A DNA stretch of 64,000 nt, taken from positions 1 to 64,000 of the forward strand of contig CALKHR010000050.1 in NCBI GenBank assembly GCA_937988885.1. The letters run 5' to 3'. The notes below the pieces were generated by a model that worked only from the letters and a program-made list of their open reading frames with translations, searched no databases and was not told where the DNA came from. Of the stretch, positions 33,077 through 42,164 are shown piece by piece; position 1 is the first letter of the stretch, and the number at the start of each line of letters is the position of its first letter. Origin of the DNA: an uncultured Roseiflexaceae bacterium. Lineage in GTDB: Bacteria > Chloroflexota > Chloroflexia > Chloroflexales > Roseiflexaceae. Position numbers and translations under genes: made by a program.

Positions 33077-34825
33077 ATGGTATCGCGAACTGGGCTTGTT
33101 GAAGCGGCGCGCGGCCAACGTCCGCTCGATCTGGTGATTCGCGGCGGGTTGCTGCTGAATGTCTACACGGGCGAAGTCTACCCAGCCGATATCGGCATCT
33201 ACGGCGACCGCATCGCGATCGTGGATCGGGATCGGCGGCTGGGTCTGCAGGGGCGCAACGAGTTTCAGGCGCGGGGCCATATCGCGGTGCCGGGCTTCAT
33301 CGACACGCACGTGCATATCGAATCGACGATGGTCACGCCGCCCCATTTCGCCCGCGCCGTGCTGCCGTTCGGCACCACCACCGTCGTGATCGACCCGCAC
33401 GAGATCGGCAATGTCTACGGTCGGGCGGGCATCGAGTATATGCTAAAAGCCAGCGAAGGGCTGCCGCTGCGCGTCTACCTCACCATCCCGTCCTCGGTGC
33501 CCGCTGTGCCGGGCTTGGAGACAGCCGGAGCGGTGTTCGAGGCCAGCGACATCGCCGAGATGCTCACGTGGCCCCGCGTGATCGGCGTGGCCGAGTTGAT
33601 GGATTATCCGGGCATCATCCAGCAGACGCCCCGGATGGCGGCGATCGCCGAAGCGGGATTGCGGGCCGGGAAACGGCTGGAGGGCCACGCGCCGCTGGTG
33701 GGCGGGCGCGACCTGGCGGCCTACTTGGCGGCGGGTGTCGATTCCGACCACGAATCGCGCGATTGGGAGGAGATGCTTGAGAAGTTGCGGGCCGGCATGT
33801 GGGTGTATGGCCGCGAGAACACCTTCCGCCGCAGCGCAGCCGACCTGGCGCGGGCGCTGGAGGAGGTGCCGCACCCTTGGAACGTGGCGCTCTGCACCGA
33901 TGATATCGACCCCGACGATCTGTTGCAGCGCGGCCACCTGGATCGTGGCCTGCGCGTGCTAATCGACGAGGGTGTTGATCCCGTGTTGGCGATCCGCTTC
34001 GCGACGCTGGGTGGCGCGACGCGCTATGATCTCACGGATCTGGGCGCGATCGCGCCCGGCAAACTGGCCGACATCGTGCTGGTGGAATCGCTGCGCGGCC
34101 TGAAGGCCAGCGCTGTGTTTGCGGGCGGAACCTTGGTGGCACAGCACGGCCATCTGGTGACGGAGTTCGCCGATCCCATCCCACCGCCAACGCAGAACAG
34201 CGTGCGGATCGCGCCTGTCTCGGCGGAAACGTTCACGCTGCGCCGTTCGCAAGCGCAAGGCGTGGAGCGTGTGACGGCGCTCGCCATCGACAGTAACCGC
34301 ACCACCACGCTCACCGAGTTGAGCATCCCGTTCGAGAACGGCGAATGCGTGCTGCCGCTGCCTCCAGATGTGACGCTGCTCAGCGTGGTGCCGCGCCACG
34401 GCCAAACGCATCGACCCTCGCTCGAACTGCTGCACGGCTTGCCACTACGCAACGGTGCCATCGCCACCACCGTCGCGCACGACAGCCACAACCTGATCGT
34501 GGCCGGGCGCCACCCCGCCGATATGGCGCTGGCGGTGCAGACGGTGGCGGAGATCGGTGGCGGCGTGGCGCTGGTGGAGGATGGACGCGTACTGGCGACG
34601 GTGCGCCTGCCCGTAGCAGGCCTGATGTCCACCGAGCCAGTGGAGACAGTGGCGGCGGAGGTGCGCGCCTTCAACCAGGCGGCCCGCGCGTTGGGCATCG
34701 GCGGCTCATCGCCGGTACTGGCGATCTCGGCGTTGGCGCTGCCCGTCGCGCCGTTCTTCCGCATCACCGATCTGGGCCTAGTCAACACGCTCACTCAAGA
34801 ATTTGTGCCGGGCGCGCGGGAATAG
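33077..34825 (+). CDS. ade: Adenine deaminase family amidohydrolase
   Basis: A 582-residue metal-dependent amidohydrolase. Of two close ATGs, the second (33077) lies six bases after AAGGAG. The metal-binding motif GFIDTHVHIESTMVTP (about residue 80) is diagnostic of Ade; DPHEIGNVYGRAGIEYML, GVAELMDYPGI, EGHAPLVGG and LCTDDIDPDDL follow in order. A C-terminal domain with GGSSPVLAISALALPVAP completes the family architecture. The enzyme converts adenine to hypoxanthine and ammonia. Its neighbour is a nucleoside hydrolase, consistent with purine salvage. Confidence 0.95.
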   Translation: MVSRTGLVEAARGQRPLDLVIRGGLLLNVYTGEVYPADIGIYGDRIAIVDRDRRLGLQGRNEFQARGHIAVPGFIDTHVHIESTMVTPPHFARAVLPFGTTTVVIDPHEIGNVYGRAGIEYMLKASEGLPLRVYLTIPSSVPAVPGLETAGAVFEASDIAEMLTWPRVIGVAELMDYPGIIQQTPRMAAIAEAGLRAGKRLEGHAPLVGGRDLAAYLAAGVDSDHESRDWEEMLEKLRAGMWVYGRENTFRRSAADLARALEEVPHPWNVALCTDDIDPDDLLQRGHLDRGLRVLIDEGVDPVLAIRFATLGGATRYDLTDLGAIAPGKLADIVLVESLRGLKASAVFAGGTLVAQHGHLVTEFADPIPPPTQNSVRIAPVSAETFTLRRSQAQGVERVTALAIDSNRTTTLTELSIPFENGECVLPLPPDVTLLSVVPRHGQTHRPSLELLHGLPLRNGAIATTVAHDSHNLIVAGRHPADMALAVQTVAEIGGGVALVEDGRVLATVRLPVAGLMSTEPVETVAAEVRAFNQAARALGIGGSSPVLAISALALPVAPFFRITDLGLVNTLTQEFVPGARE

Positions 34826-34901
34826 GTGGTACAATCGAGCACCGTCTGATCGCGATTTCCCTTCGCCAATAAACGATTTCCGCAACAAAAACAGGAACAC
34901 A

Positions 34902-35840
34902 ATGAGCAACAAACTGATTATCGACACTGATGTGGGTGTGGATGACGCAATCGCGCTCCTGATGGCGCTCGCAGATCCGAACTGGGAGATCATCGGCATT
35001 ACGGCGGTCTCCGGCAATGTGCCGCTGGAACGGGTGGTGCGCAATATCGGGATTGTGCTCGATGCCGCTGGTGCCCAGCCGATCCCGTTCTTTCGCGGAG
35101 CTGCCCGCCCGTTGCTGGCCGAGCCAGTTCACGCGGATAGTGTGCACGGCCAGGATGGCTTGGGTGATGCGGGATTCCGCGCATCGAGCCGCACGGTGGC
35201 CGATCAGGAACACGCCGCCCTAGCGATTGTGCGGTTGGCACGCGAGAACCCGGGCGCGACGCTCCTGGCGCTCGGCCCACTGACGAACGTCGCGTTGGCG
35301 CTCAGCCTGGAGCCGGAGTTGCCGCGATTGCTGAAACAGACGGTGGTTATGGGTGGCGCGGCCTACGCACAGGGCAATATCACGGCGGTGGCGGAGTTCA
35401 ACATCTACGCCGATGTCGAGGCGGCTGCGCTGGTCTTTGAGCGCGGCCTGAACCCAATCGTCCTCGATTGGCACACCACGCTGCGAACGCCGGTCCTTTG
35501 GAAGGATTGGGAGGCGCTGCTGAACGCGGGGCCGTTGGGGCAGCAGTTCGTGGCCCCGATGACACAGGCGTTGGCGGAGCGCTCGCGAGAACACGGGCGA
35601 GAGGGCATGCTCTGGCCCGATCCACTGGCGTTGGCCGTGCTGCTCGACCCACAGTGCGCAACCACCTACCCGGCCCGCGTCACGATCGATACCAGCCACG
35701 GCATCGCACGGGGCATGACGGTCATCGACACGATGCGCCGCAACAGCCTGCCGTTCAACGCCACCATTGTCGATTCGGTCGATGTGGGGCGCTTCCAACA
35801 GTTGCTCGAACGGGCATTTCGTTTGCCCTGCCATTTGTGA
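34902..35840 (+). CDS. Inosine/uridine-preferring nucleoside hydrolase
   Basis: A 312-residue nucleoside hydrolase that releases base and ribose from nucleosides. AGGAAC lies before the ATG at 34902. The calcium-binding DTDVGVDDAIALLMAL opens the protein; ALGPLTNVALAL, VVMGGAAYAQGNIT and EFNIYADVEAA are conserved. The usual HDP near the active site reads PDP (LWPDPLALAVLLDP), a deviation that may affect leaving-group activation. It ends the salvage cluster with adenine deaminase; a repeat-rich spacer follows. Confidence 0.92.
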   Translation: MSNKLIIDTDVGVDDAIALLMALADPNWEIIGITAVSGNVPLERVVRNIGIVLDAAGAQPIPFFRGAARPLLAEPVHADSVHGQDGLGDAGFRASSRTVADQEHAALAIVRLARENPGATLLALGPLTNVALALSLEPELPRLLKQTVVMGGAAYAQGNITAVAEFNIYADVEAAALVFERGLNPIVLDWHTTLRTPVLWKDWEALLNAGPLGQQFVAPMTQALAERSREHGREGMLWPDPLALAVLLDPQCATTYPARVTIDTSHGIARGMTVIDTMRRNSLPFNATIVDSVDVGRFQQLLERAFRLPCHL

Positions 35841-35851
35841 TGTTGGTTGTG

Positions 35852-36197
35852 AGAAGCCTTCTGAAAAGCATTCCAATGCGGAAGCAACAGACATCAGGGG
35901 GTTATAAACGTACAACGCATGTTGATGTGCCTTCTCTACGAGAGCGTGAGATGCGCCATTCGGCGAGAGTGCGCGTACTCACGAGCAACTCGGCTGCTGC
36001 GCAAGCCCAAAGGGGCCAACTAACTGCGGCCCCTTTGGAAACCCCCAGCCGGGGCTTATCGCCCTGGACCCCAAGGAATCCGCTCTGTCAGGTGGGTATC
36101 GTTTGGTTCCTCGGTATGGTCCTTGTTCGGTGGTCTGTATGCGCTTTTTGCTTGCTGACATGTAGGTGTCGCTGCTCACAACATCCTGATGCTTTTT
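35852..36197. repeat. Intergenic repeat family 2, copy 1
   Basis: About 345 bp matching 63270-63621 in reverse orientation. It begins AGAAGCCTTCTGAAAAGCAT and ends TCCTGATGCTTTT; in the other copy the ends form imperfect terminal inverted repeats with core CTTC(T/A)GAAAAGCAT. A strong internal hairpin is CCAAAGGGGCC (36007-36017) / GGCCCCTTTGG (36028-36038). The block GGGGCTTATCGCCC through GGACCCCAAGGAATCCGCTC is most conserved. MITE-like copy C starts immediately after it. Confidence 0.88.
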
Positions 36198-36403
36198 ATA
36201 CCAAATCCGAATGATTGCTTACAGAATCAACACACTTGCTGAACAACATTGCTTTGGCGTTAGATTGATACCACCATTTCCATGGAATGTGGTGTCGATG
36301 CGCTGCGCGTAGCAGCGCATCGACACCACAAAAAGAAGAAATTACCTTGCTGCCGCAGGCTAAAACGGGTTTTATTGTGATACTGTCCAACCGGATTTAA
36401 TAT
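36198..36403. repeat. MITE-like element family 1, copy C
   Basis: Starts ATACCAAATCCGA and ends CCGGATTTAATAT (right terminus slightly decayed), 206 bp. The internal perfect hairpin is GGTGTCGATGCGCTGC (36291-36306) / complement (36312-36327) with loop GCGTA. The hairpin sequence differs from copies A and D, but on both sides of the stem, so base pairing is preserved by compensating changes. Confidence 0.85.
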
Positions 36404-36452
36404 CAGAAAGCTTCTGAGGAACGATCCAGCACACATCCGCCGCTAGCGCAAC

Positions 36453-36489
36453 AAAAAAGCATCCGTCCAGCGAGCGCTGAACGGATGCC
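36453..36489 (-). terminator. Terminator after the first acetyl-CoA synthetase gene
   Basis: On the minus strand GCATCCGT...ACGGATGC with inner CAGC/GCTG pairs forms a 12-bp stem with one mismatch, followed by TTTTTT (plus-strand A run 36453-36458). Confidence 0.88.
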
Positions 36490-36506
36490 AAACGTAGCGG
36501 ATAGAC

Positions 36507-38459
36507 TTACGACTCGAGCGTGCTCAGGTCGCCTTCCGGCAAGCCCTGCGCGCGAGCCTTGAGCACGCGGCGCATAATCTTGCCCGAGCGGGTCTTGGGC
36601 AGCGAGGACACAAACGTCACCTTCTCGGGGCGAGCGATCGGGCCCATCTCCTTGCCCACATGCAGGCGGAGTTCCTCGGCCAGTGCATCGCTCGGCTCGA
36701 CGCCCTGCTTGAGGATCACGTAGGTGTAGATCGCGTTACCCTTCAGTTCGTGCGGCAAGCCGATCGCGGCGGCCTCGGCGACTGCGGGGTGCGAGACCAG
36801 CGCCGACTCGACCTCGGCGGTGCCCAGGCGGTAGCCCGAGACCTTGATCACATCGTCGATGCGGCCAATCACCCAGAAGTAGCCGTCCTCGTCCTTGCGT
36901 GCCGCGTCGCCAGCGGTGTACATGCCCTCGATGCGCGACCAGTACTGCTGGATGTAGCGCTCCGGCGAGCCGTAGATGGTGCGCAGCATACCCGGCCACG
37001 GCTTCTTGATCACCAGCAAACCGTCCTCGTTGGGCTTGGTCGGCTCGCCTTCCTCGTTCAGCACGTCGGCCTCGATGCCCAGGAACGGCTTGGTGCCCGA
37101 GCCAGGCTTCAGCGGCGTGGTCGGGTTCGGCGTGATCATAAAGCCGCCCGTCTCGGTCTGCCACCAGGTGTCCATGATCGGGCAGCGCTCGCCGCCGACC
37201 ACGCGGTAGTACCAGCGCCACGCCTCGGGGTTGATCGGCTCACCGACCGAGCCGAGGATGCGCAACTTGCTCAGATCGTACTTGGCGGGCCACTCGTCGC
37301 CGAAGCGCATCAGACCGCGGATCGCGGTCGGCGCGCAGTAGAGCGCGGTCACGCCGTACTTCTGGGCGATCTCCCACCAGCGGCCCGGGTTCGGATAGGT
37401 CGGCGCGCCCTCGTAGATCACTTCGGTCATGCCGAGGATCAGCGGCGCGTAGACGATGTACGAGTGACCCGTGATCCAACCCGGGTCGGCAGCGCACCAC
37501 CACACATCGTTCGGCTTGAGGTCGAAGACCATGCTCATCGTGGTGGCGATGTAGGTCTGGTAGCCACCGCAGGTGTGCACCAAGCCCTTGGGCGTGCCCG
37601 TCGTGCCCGAGGTGTAGAGCATGAACATGGGATCTTCGGCATCCATCTGCTCGGTTGGGCAGTGCTCGTCCATACCGGGCTTCGACACGATATCGTGCCA
37701 CCACACGTCGCGGCCTTCCTTCATGTAGATGTCGTGGCCGGTGTGCTTGAGCACGATCACGCGCTTCACGATATTCGATGCGCGATCAACCGCCTCGTCG
37801 GTGATCTTCTTCAGCTCGACGATCTTGTTGTTCATCCAGCCGCCGTCGCCGGTGATCAGCACCTTCGACTGGGCATCCTCAATGCGCGAGTGCAGCGCAT
37901 CGGTCGAGAAGCCGCCGTACACCACCGAGTGCATCGCGCCGATCTTCACCACGGCCAGCATCGCGAACACCAACTCGGGCACGCGCGAGAGGTAGATCGT
38001 GACACGATCGCCCTTCTGCACGCCCTCGCTCTTAAGCGCGTTCGCGAAGCGGTTCACTTCGGCATCCACCTGCGCGTAGGTGTAGGTCTTCGTCTCGCCC
38101 TGCTCGGATTCCCAAATAATCGCTACTTTGTCACGATTCGGGCCTTCCAGATGGCGCTCCACAGCATTGTAATAGGCGTTCGTCTTGGCACCAGTGAACC
38201 ACTTGTAGAAAGGAGCGTTCGAGTCATCGAGCACCTTATCCCACTTCTGGTACCAATTCAGGTAACGATCCGCCATCTCGGCCCAAAACTCCTCGGAGTT
38301 AGAGATCGTCCAGTTGTAGAGTTCCTCGAAGGACGAGAAGCCCTTCTCACGGGCATAGGCCATCACATTCGAGTTCTCTACCATCTCCTGCGAGGGATAG
38401 TAGAACTTGGGGTGCTCACTCTCGCTCGCGGTGTTTGGTGTGGTTTGTTCAACGGTCAT
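36507..38459 (-). CDS. acs: Acetyl-CoA synthetase
   Basis: A 650-residue AMP-forming enzyme making acetyl-CoA from acetate, ATP and CoA. AAGGAG lies upstream of the ATG at 38459. The P-loop YTSGTTGTPKGLVHT, the substrate-pocket motif DTWWQTETGG, the A8/hinge GRIDDVIKVSGYRLGTAEVE and the C-terminal PKTRSGKIMRR (regulatory acetylatable Lys) are intact. It is the 3' member of a tandem pair with another acs-like gene and lies near NhaA and acetate-type symporter genes, so it probably acts in acetate assimilation. Confidence 0.95.
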   Translation of the reverse strand: MTVEQTTPNTASESEHPKFYYPSQEMVENSNVMAYAREKGFSSFEELYNWTISNSEEFWAEMADRYLNWYQKWDKVLDDSNAPFYKWFTGAKTNAYYNAVERHLEGPNRDKVAIIWESEQGETKTYTYAQVDAEVNRFANALKSEGVQKGDRVTIYLSRVPELVFAMLAVVKIGAMHSVVYGGFSTDALHSRIEDAQSKVLITGDGGWMNNKIVELKKITDEAVDRASNIVKRVIVLKHTGHDIYMKEGRDVWWHDIVSKPGMDEHCPTEQMDAEDPMFMLYTSGTTGTPKGLVHTCGGYQTYIATTMSMVFDLKPNDVWWCAADPGWITGHSYIVYAPLILGMTEVIYEGAPTYPNPGRWWEIAQKYGVTALYCAPTAIRGLMRFGDEWPAKYDLSKLRILGSVGEPINPEAWRWYYRVVGGERCPIMDTWWQTETGGFMITPNPTTPLKPGSGTKPFLGIEADVLNEEGEPTKPNEDGLLVIKKPWPGMLRTIYGSPERYIQQYWSRIEGMYTAGDAARKDEDGYFWVIGRIDDVIKVSGYRLGTAEVESALVSHPAVAEAAAIGLPHELKGNAIYTYVILKQGVEPSDALAEELRLHVGKEMGPIARPEKVTFVSSLPKTRSGKIMRRVLKARAQGLPEGDLSTLES

Positions 38460-38527
38460 AAGGACTAACTCCTTGTCGTGTAATATAACGATTCATCGCT
38501 AGCAGGCGGAATGATGGTGCCGATATG

Positions 38528-40447
38528 CTAACGATCACTACCTGATGATGTCATTTGATGACGGAGATGCGCCCAAGCCTGACGAGCCTCCTCGACCGAA
38601 CTTTCGTCCTCAATGGTGGTGATATCGCCCGGCTCGCGGTCCAGTGTCACGGCCTTGAGCACGCGGCGCATGATTTTGCCCGAACGGGTCTTCGGCAGCA
38701 TATTGACGAACTCGATGTTGCCCAACACCGCCACCGGACCCAATTCCTGGCGCACTGTCGCTTGCAGTTCCTTCACCAGTTCTTCCGAAGGGGCGTACCC
38801 TTGGCGGAGCACCACGAAGGCCGCAATAACCTCGCCCCGCAACTCGTCGGGCCGCCCCGTCACACCGGCCTCAGCCACCGCCGGATGCTTCAGGAAGGCG
38901 GTCTCAACCTCGATCGTGCCCAACCGATGGGCCGCGATCTTGATGATCTCATCGGCACGGCCAGCAAACCAGACGTACCCATCCTCGTCGATCATCGCCG
39001 AATCCCCGGTGGAATAGACGCCCGGGATGCGCTGCCAGTAGTCCTGGCCGTAGCGTTCCGGTTCGCCCCACAACTCCGAGACTAAGCCAGGGAACGGCCG
39101 CTTGATCGCCATAATACCCTTCTCGCCTGGCGGCAGAGGTTCGCCATCTGGCGAGAGGATCGCCGCCTCGATACCGGGCAGCGGTATGCCCGCCGAGCCG
39201 GGCTTGATCGGCAGCAAGCCTAAACCATACGGATTGCCGAAGATCGGGCCGCTGGTCTCGGTCTGCCACATATGGTCGATGACTGGGATGCGGTTCTTGA
39301 GCGCCTCTAGTTGCAGCCACTCCCACGCCGGAGCATTCAGCGTCTCGCCCGCGCAGAACACTCGCTCTAGCGAGGAGAGATCGGCGCGATGGACGTACTC
39401 GGTGCCGTAGCGCATCAGCAAGCGCACCGCGGTCGGCGAGGTGAACAGTCCGGTCACGCCGAACTCCTCGATCGCCCGCCAGATCATGCCCGGGTCGGGG
39501 TGATCGATCGCCCCTTCGTACACAAGTGTGGTGCAGCCGCTCAGCAACGGCGCATACACGATGTAGGAGTGCCCGACGATCCAGCCGATGTCGGAGGTTG
39601 ACCACCACACATCGGTTTCGCGCATGCCAAACACCCATTTGGCCATGCTGTGAATATGTACTTGATAGCCGCCGTGTTTGTGAACCGCGAGTTTGGGGCG
39701 CGCTGTCGTGCCCGAGGTGGCGAGGATGAAGACTGGCTCGTTCGCTTCGAGCTCCACATACCCCGAATCGTGGCCTTGGCCCTGCGCCAAGAAGGTGTCC
39801 CAATCCAGGTCGCGTTCGCGCGGTGAGGGATTGCTCGCGCCATCGCGCCACAACGTAATCACCCGCTCGATGGTTGGGCAACCGAGCTCCAGCGCCGCAT
39901 CGGTGAGCGGCGTCAATGGCACATCCTTGCCCTTGCGGAAGGTTTTGTTGGCCGTGATCAACAAGCGCGAGCCGCTCGCGTTGATCCGATCTGCGAGTGC
40001 GCCCGCGCCGAAGCCCGCGAACACTACCGAGTGGATCGCGCCGATCCGCGCGATCGCCAGCATAGTAATGATCGCTTCAGGGCAGGTTGGCATATAGAGG
40101 GTGATGCGGTCGCCCGCCTTGATGCCCTGAGCGCGTAAGGCCGCCGCCACACGTTTGACTTCGTGCAGCAGCATACCATAGCTATACACCCGACGTTCAC
40201 CACGTTCGTTGAAGGCGATCAGGGCAGTGTGGCCGCCCCAACCGCGCTGAACATGGTAATCGAGCGCGTTGTAAGCGATATTCGTTTTTGCGCCACAAAA
40301 CCAACGAAACGTAGGTGGTTGCCAATCAAAGACTTGATCCCACTTACGAAACCAAGGCAACGCATCTGCCGCACGTGCCCAGAATGTATCTGGATGCTCT
40401 GTCGCGTCCTGCCGCCATCGGCTGACAATCGGGTTGATCGGTTGCAT
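38528..40447 (-). CDS. Second acetyl-/propionyl-CoA synthetase-like enzyme
   Basis: A 639-residue paralogue of the downstream Acs, with GAGGTGC before the ATG. The P-loop is ATSGTTARPKLAVH (Gly to Ala compared with the usual TSGTTGxPK), and the substrate motif is DHMWQTETSG in place of DTWWQTETGG, so acyl specificity may differ. GRADEIIKIAAHRLGTIEVE and PKTRSGKIMRR are conserved. It lies 68 bases upstream of acs on the same strand; the two are probably cotranscribed. Candidate substrates are propionate or another short acid. Confidence 0.9.
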   Translation of the reverse strand: MQPINPIVSRWRQDATEHPDTFWARAADALPWFRKWDQVFDWQPPTFRWFCGAKTNIAYNALDYHVQRGWGGHTALIAFNERGERRVYSYGMLLHEVKRVAAALRAQGIKAGDRITLYMPTCPEAIITMLAIARIGAIHSVVFAGFGAGALADRINASGSRLLITANKTFRKGKDVPLTPLTDAALELGCPTIERVITLWRDGASNPSPRERDLDWDTFLAQGQGHDSGYVELEANEPVFILATSGTTARPKLAVHKHGGYQVHIHSMAKWVFGMRETDVWWSTSDIGWIVGHSYIVYAPLLSGCTTLVYEGAIDHPDPGMIWRAIEEFGVTGLFTSPTAVRLLMRYGTEYVHRADLSSLERVFCAGETLNAPAWEWLQLEALKNRIPVIDHMWQTETSGPIFGNPYGLGLLPIKPGSAGIPLPGIEAAILSPDGEPLPPGEKGIMAIKRPFPGLVSELWGEPERYGQDYWQRIPGVYSTGDSAMIDEDGYVWFAGRADEIIKIAAHRLGTIEVETAFLKHPAVAEAGVTGRPDELRGEVIAAFVVLRQGYAPSEELVKELQATVRQELGPVAVLGNIEFVNMLPKTRSGKIMRRVLKAVTLDREPGDITTIEDESSVEEARQAWAHLRHQMTSSGSDR

Positions 40448-40584
40448 CTTTGCACCTCGTTTGACCCAAGCACATCGGGCTTATAGTGTACCACGCTTTT
40501 TCGGGCATGTTGCAGTATTGGCAGCACTTTGGGCGATCGTTCTTACAGAGCGATGTGTGTTTGGCTCACCTCACAGCCGAGCGT

Positions 40585-41940
40585 CTAAGCACTCTCGGAT
40601 GCGGGCCGCATGCGGCTCAGCCAGAGCAGGCCACACGTACCCGAGATCAACGAGCCGATCAACACGCTCAGTTTGGCGGTATCTAACAGCGTCGCATCGG
40701 AGAAGCCCAGCGTAGCGATGAACAGCGACATCGTGAAGCCGATACCCGCCAGCATACCCATACCGATCATATGCCGCCAGGTCGCGCCCTGCGGCAGATC
40801 GGCGATGCCAAACCGCACCGTCAGCCACGTCGCACCGATCAGGCCGATCGGTTTGCCGAGCACCAAGCCGAGGATCACACCAATAGCGACCCACGATGTC
40901 TCACCGCTGAGCGTATTCAGCGCCAACGGCACGCCAGCGTTCGCCAGCGCAAACAGCGGCATGATCAGCAGGGCCACCCAACCGTGCAACGAATGCTCGA
41001 ACTTTTGCAGCGGCGCTTGCACCTGCTCGCAAAGCTCCTCGAGCTCGATCACCGCGCCCTGCTGCGTCTCGTCGGTGAGCATTGGTGTCTTGGCGAAGTT
41101 GCCCTGCTCGAAGTGCGCCAACAAGCTACGCGCCCGTTCGAGAAAGGTCGGCGCGTCGATCCGGTAGCGCGAAGGCACTGTGAAGGCGATCAGCACACCT
41201 GCGATGGTGGCATGCACGCCCGACCGCAAAAACGTCAGCCAGATCAACACGCCAATACTGGCATACACTATCCTATTGCGGATCCCATACATATTCGCGG
41301 CCAACAACACCAACCAGAACGCCAAGCCGATGCCCAAGGCGCTCAGATTCAACTCGCTGGTGTAGAACAGCGCGATCACCAAGACTGCGATCAAGTCATC
41401 GACGATCGCCACTGCGGTCAGGAAGATCTTCAAACCAAACGGCACCCGGCTCCCCAACAGCGCCATACAGCCGATCGCGAAAGCGATATCGGTTGCGGTG
41501 GGCACTGCCCAGCCGTGCGCGCCAGAGCCACCCGCATTGAACAGCGTGTAGATGGTCGCGGGCATGATCACACCACCACAGGCCGCGATGATCGGCAAGG
41601 AGGCCGCACGCAGGCTAGCAAGTTCACCAACGATCAGTTCACGCTTGATCTCTAGCCCAACCACGAAGAAAAAGATCACCATCAAGCCATCGTTGATCCA
41701 ATGCAAAACGCTCTCGTGCAGTTCGAACGTGCCGATGCTGATGCCAACCTCTGTTTCAAGAATAGCGAAATAGTCCGCCGCCAATGGCGAATTCGCAAGC
41801 AACAGAGCAATGAGCGTCATCGCCAGCAGGATCACGCCGCTCGATGCCTCCTGACCGATAAACTTCTGCATGGGTGAAACAATGCGTGCGAGTGGGGTGC
41901 TACTCCAGTGCGATGCGGGCATCCGTTGTAACAATTTCAT
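40585..41940 (-). CDS. nhaA: Na+/H+ antiporter NhaA
   Basis: A 451-residue membrane antiporter with about twelve helices. AGAGG lies before the ATG at 41940. The ion-binding Asp pair is in VAIVDDLIAVLVIAL and the family motifs VFFFVVGLEIKREL and PTATDIAFAIGCMALLGSRVP are present. An insertion of about 70 hydrophilic residues (SRYRIDAPTFLERARSLLAH and following) splits the helices, as in longer NhaA forms. It exchanges Na+ or Li+ for protons. The 130-base leader holds a riboswitch-like structure with a terminator, so expression may depend on a ligand or ion. Confidence 0.94.
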   Translation of the reverse strand: MKLLQRMPASHWSSTPLARIVSPMQKFIGQEASSGVILLAMTLIALLLANSPLAADYFAILETEVGISIGTFELHESVLHWINDGLMVIFFFVVGLEIKRELIVGELASLRAASLPIIAACGGVIMPATIYTLFNAGGSGAHGWAVPTATDIAFAIGCMALLGSRVPFGLKIFLTAVAIVDDLIAVLVIALFYTSELNLSALGIGLAFWLVLLAANMYGIRNRIVYASIGVLIWLTFLRSGVHATIAGVLIAFTVPSRYRIDAPTFLERARSLLAHFEQGNFAKTPMLTDETQQGAVIELEELCEQVQAPLQKFEHSLHGWVALLIMPLFALANAGVPLALNTLSGETSWVAIGVILGLVLGKPIGLIGATWLTVRFGIADLPQGATWRHMIGMGMLAGIGFTMSLFIATLGFSDATLLDTAKLSVLIGSLISGTCGLLWLSRMRPASESA

Positions 41941-41987
41941 AGGTGTCCTCTACCTAGCTGAATATCCTGTACGATGCCATCAAACAT

Positions 41988-42070
41988 AAAAAAAGCCATC
42001 ACAAAACAATGTGACAGCCTCCACCTATGCCCGTTTCGGGACGGGCGCCCTATGTTTGGGGTCATTGCGC
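41988..42070 (-). promoter_or_regulatory. Riboswitch-like leader with terminator upstream of nhaA
   Basis: Read on the minus strand from about 42070: a hairpin with GCCCGT (42041-42046 complement) / ACGGGC around TCCCGAA-type loop, then GCATAGGTGGAGG, then a terminator GCTGTCACA / TGTGATGGC (42010-42018 and 41995-42003; two G-U pairs) followed by seven Ts. CAATG near the RNA start is complementary to CATTG in the terminator loop and may form a pseudoknot. It could belong to the alkali-cation-sensing leaders found upstream of nhaA genes; this was not tested. Confidence 0.6.
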
Positions 42071-42076
42071 TCGCAC

Positions 42077-42105
42077 AGTCTACCAAAAAAGCGCTTACCT
42101 GCCAA
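42077..42105 (-). promoter_or_regulatory. Promoter of the nhaA leader transcript
   Basis: On the minus strand TTGGCA (42100-42105), 17-bp spacer, TAGACT (42077-42082). It starts the transcript just before the structured leader. Confidence 0.75.
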
Positions 42106-42117
42106 ATAAAGGGCAGG

Positions 42118-42153
42118 GTTCGACGTGGCTGTTGTGCAACAACCACGTCGAAC
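42118..42153 (-). terminator. Terminator after the SSF symporter gene
   Basis: GTTCGACGTGG (42118-42128) / CCACGTCGAAC (42143-42153), extended by TGTTG/CAACA inside, followed on the minus strand by CCTTTATTT. Confidence 0.8.
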
Positions 42154-42164
42154 AACACTCCAAG

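Noticed and set aside
35852..36214. Open frame with PWTPRNPLC and WFLGMVLVRWSVC shared by both family 2 copies
   Set aside because: Similarity comes from the DNA repeat itself; no start signal, and changes between the copies are not biased to synonymous sites.
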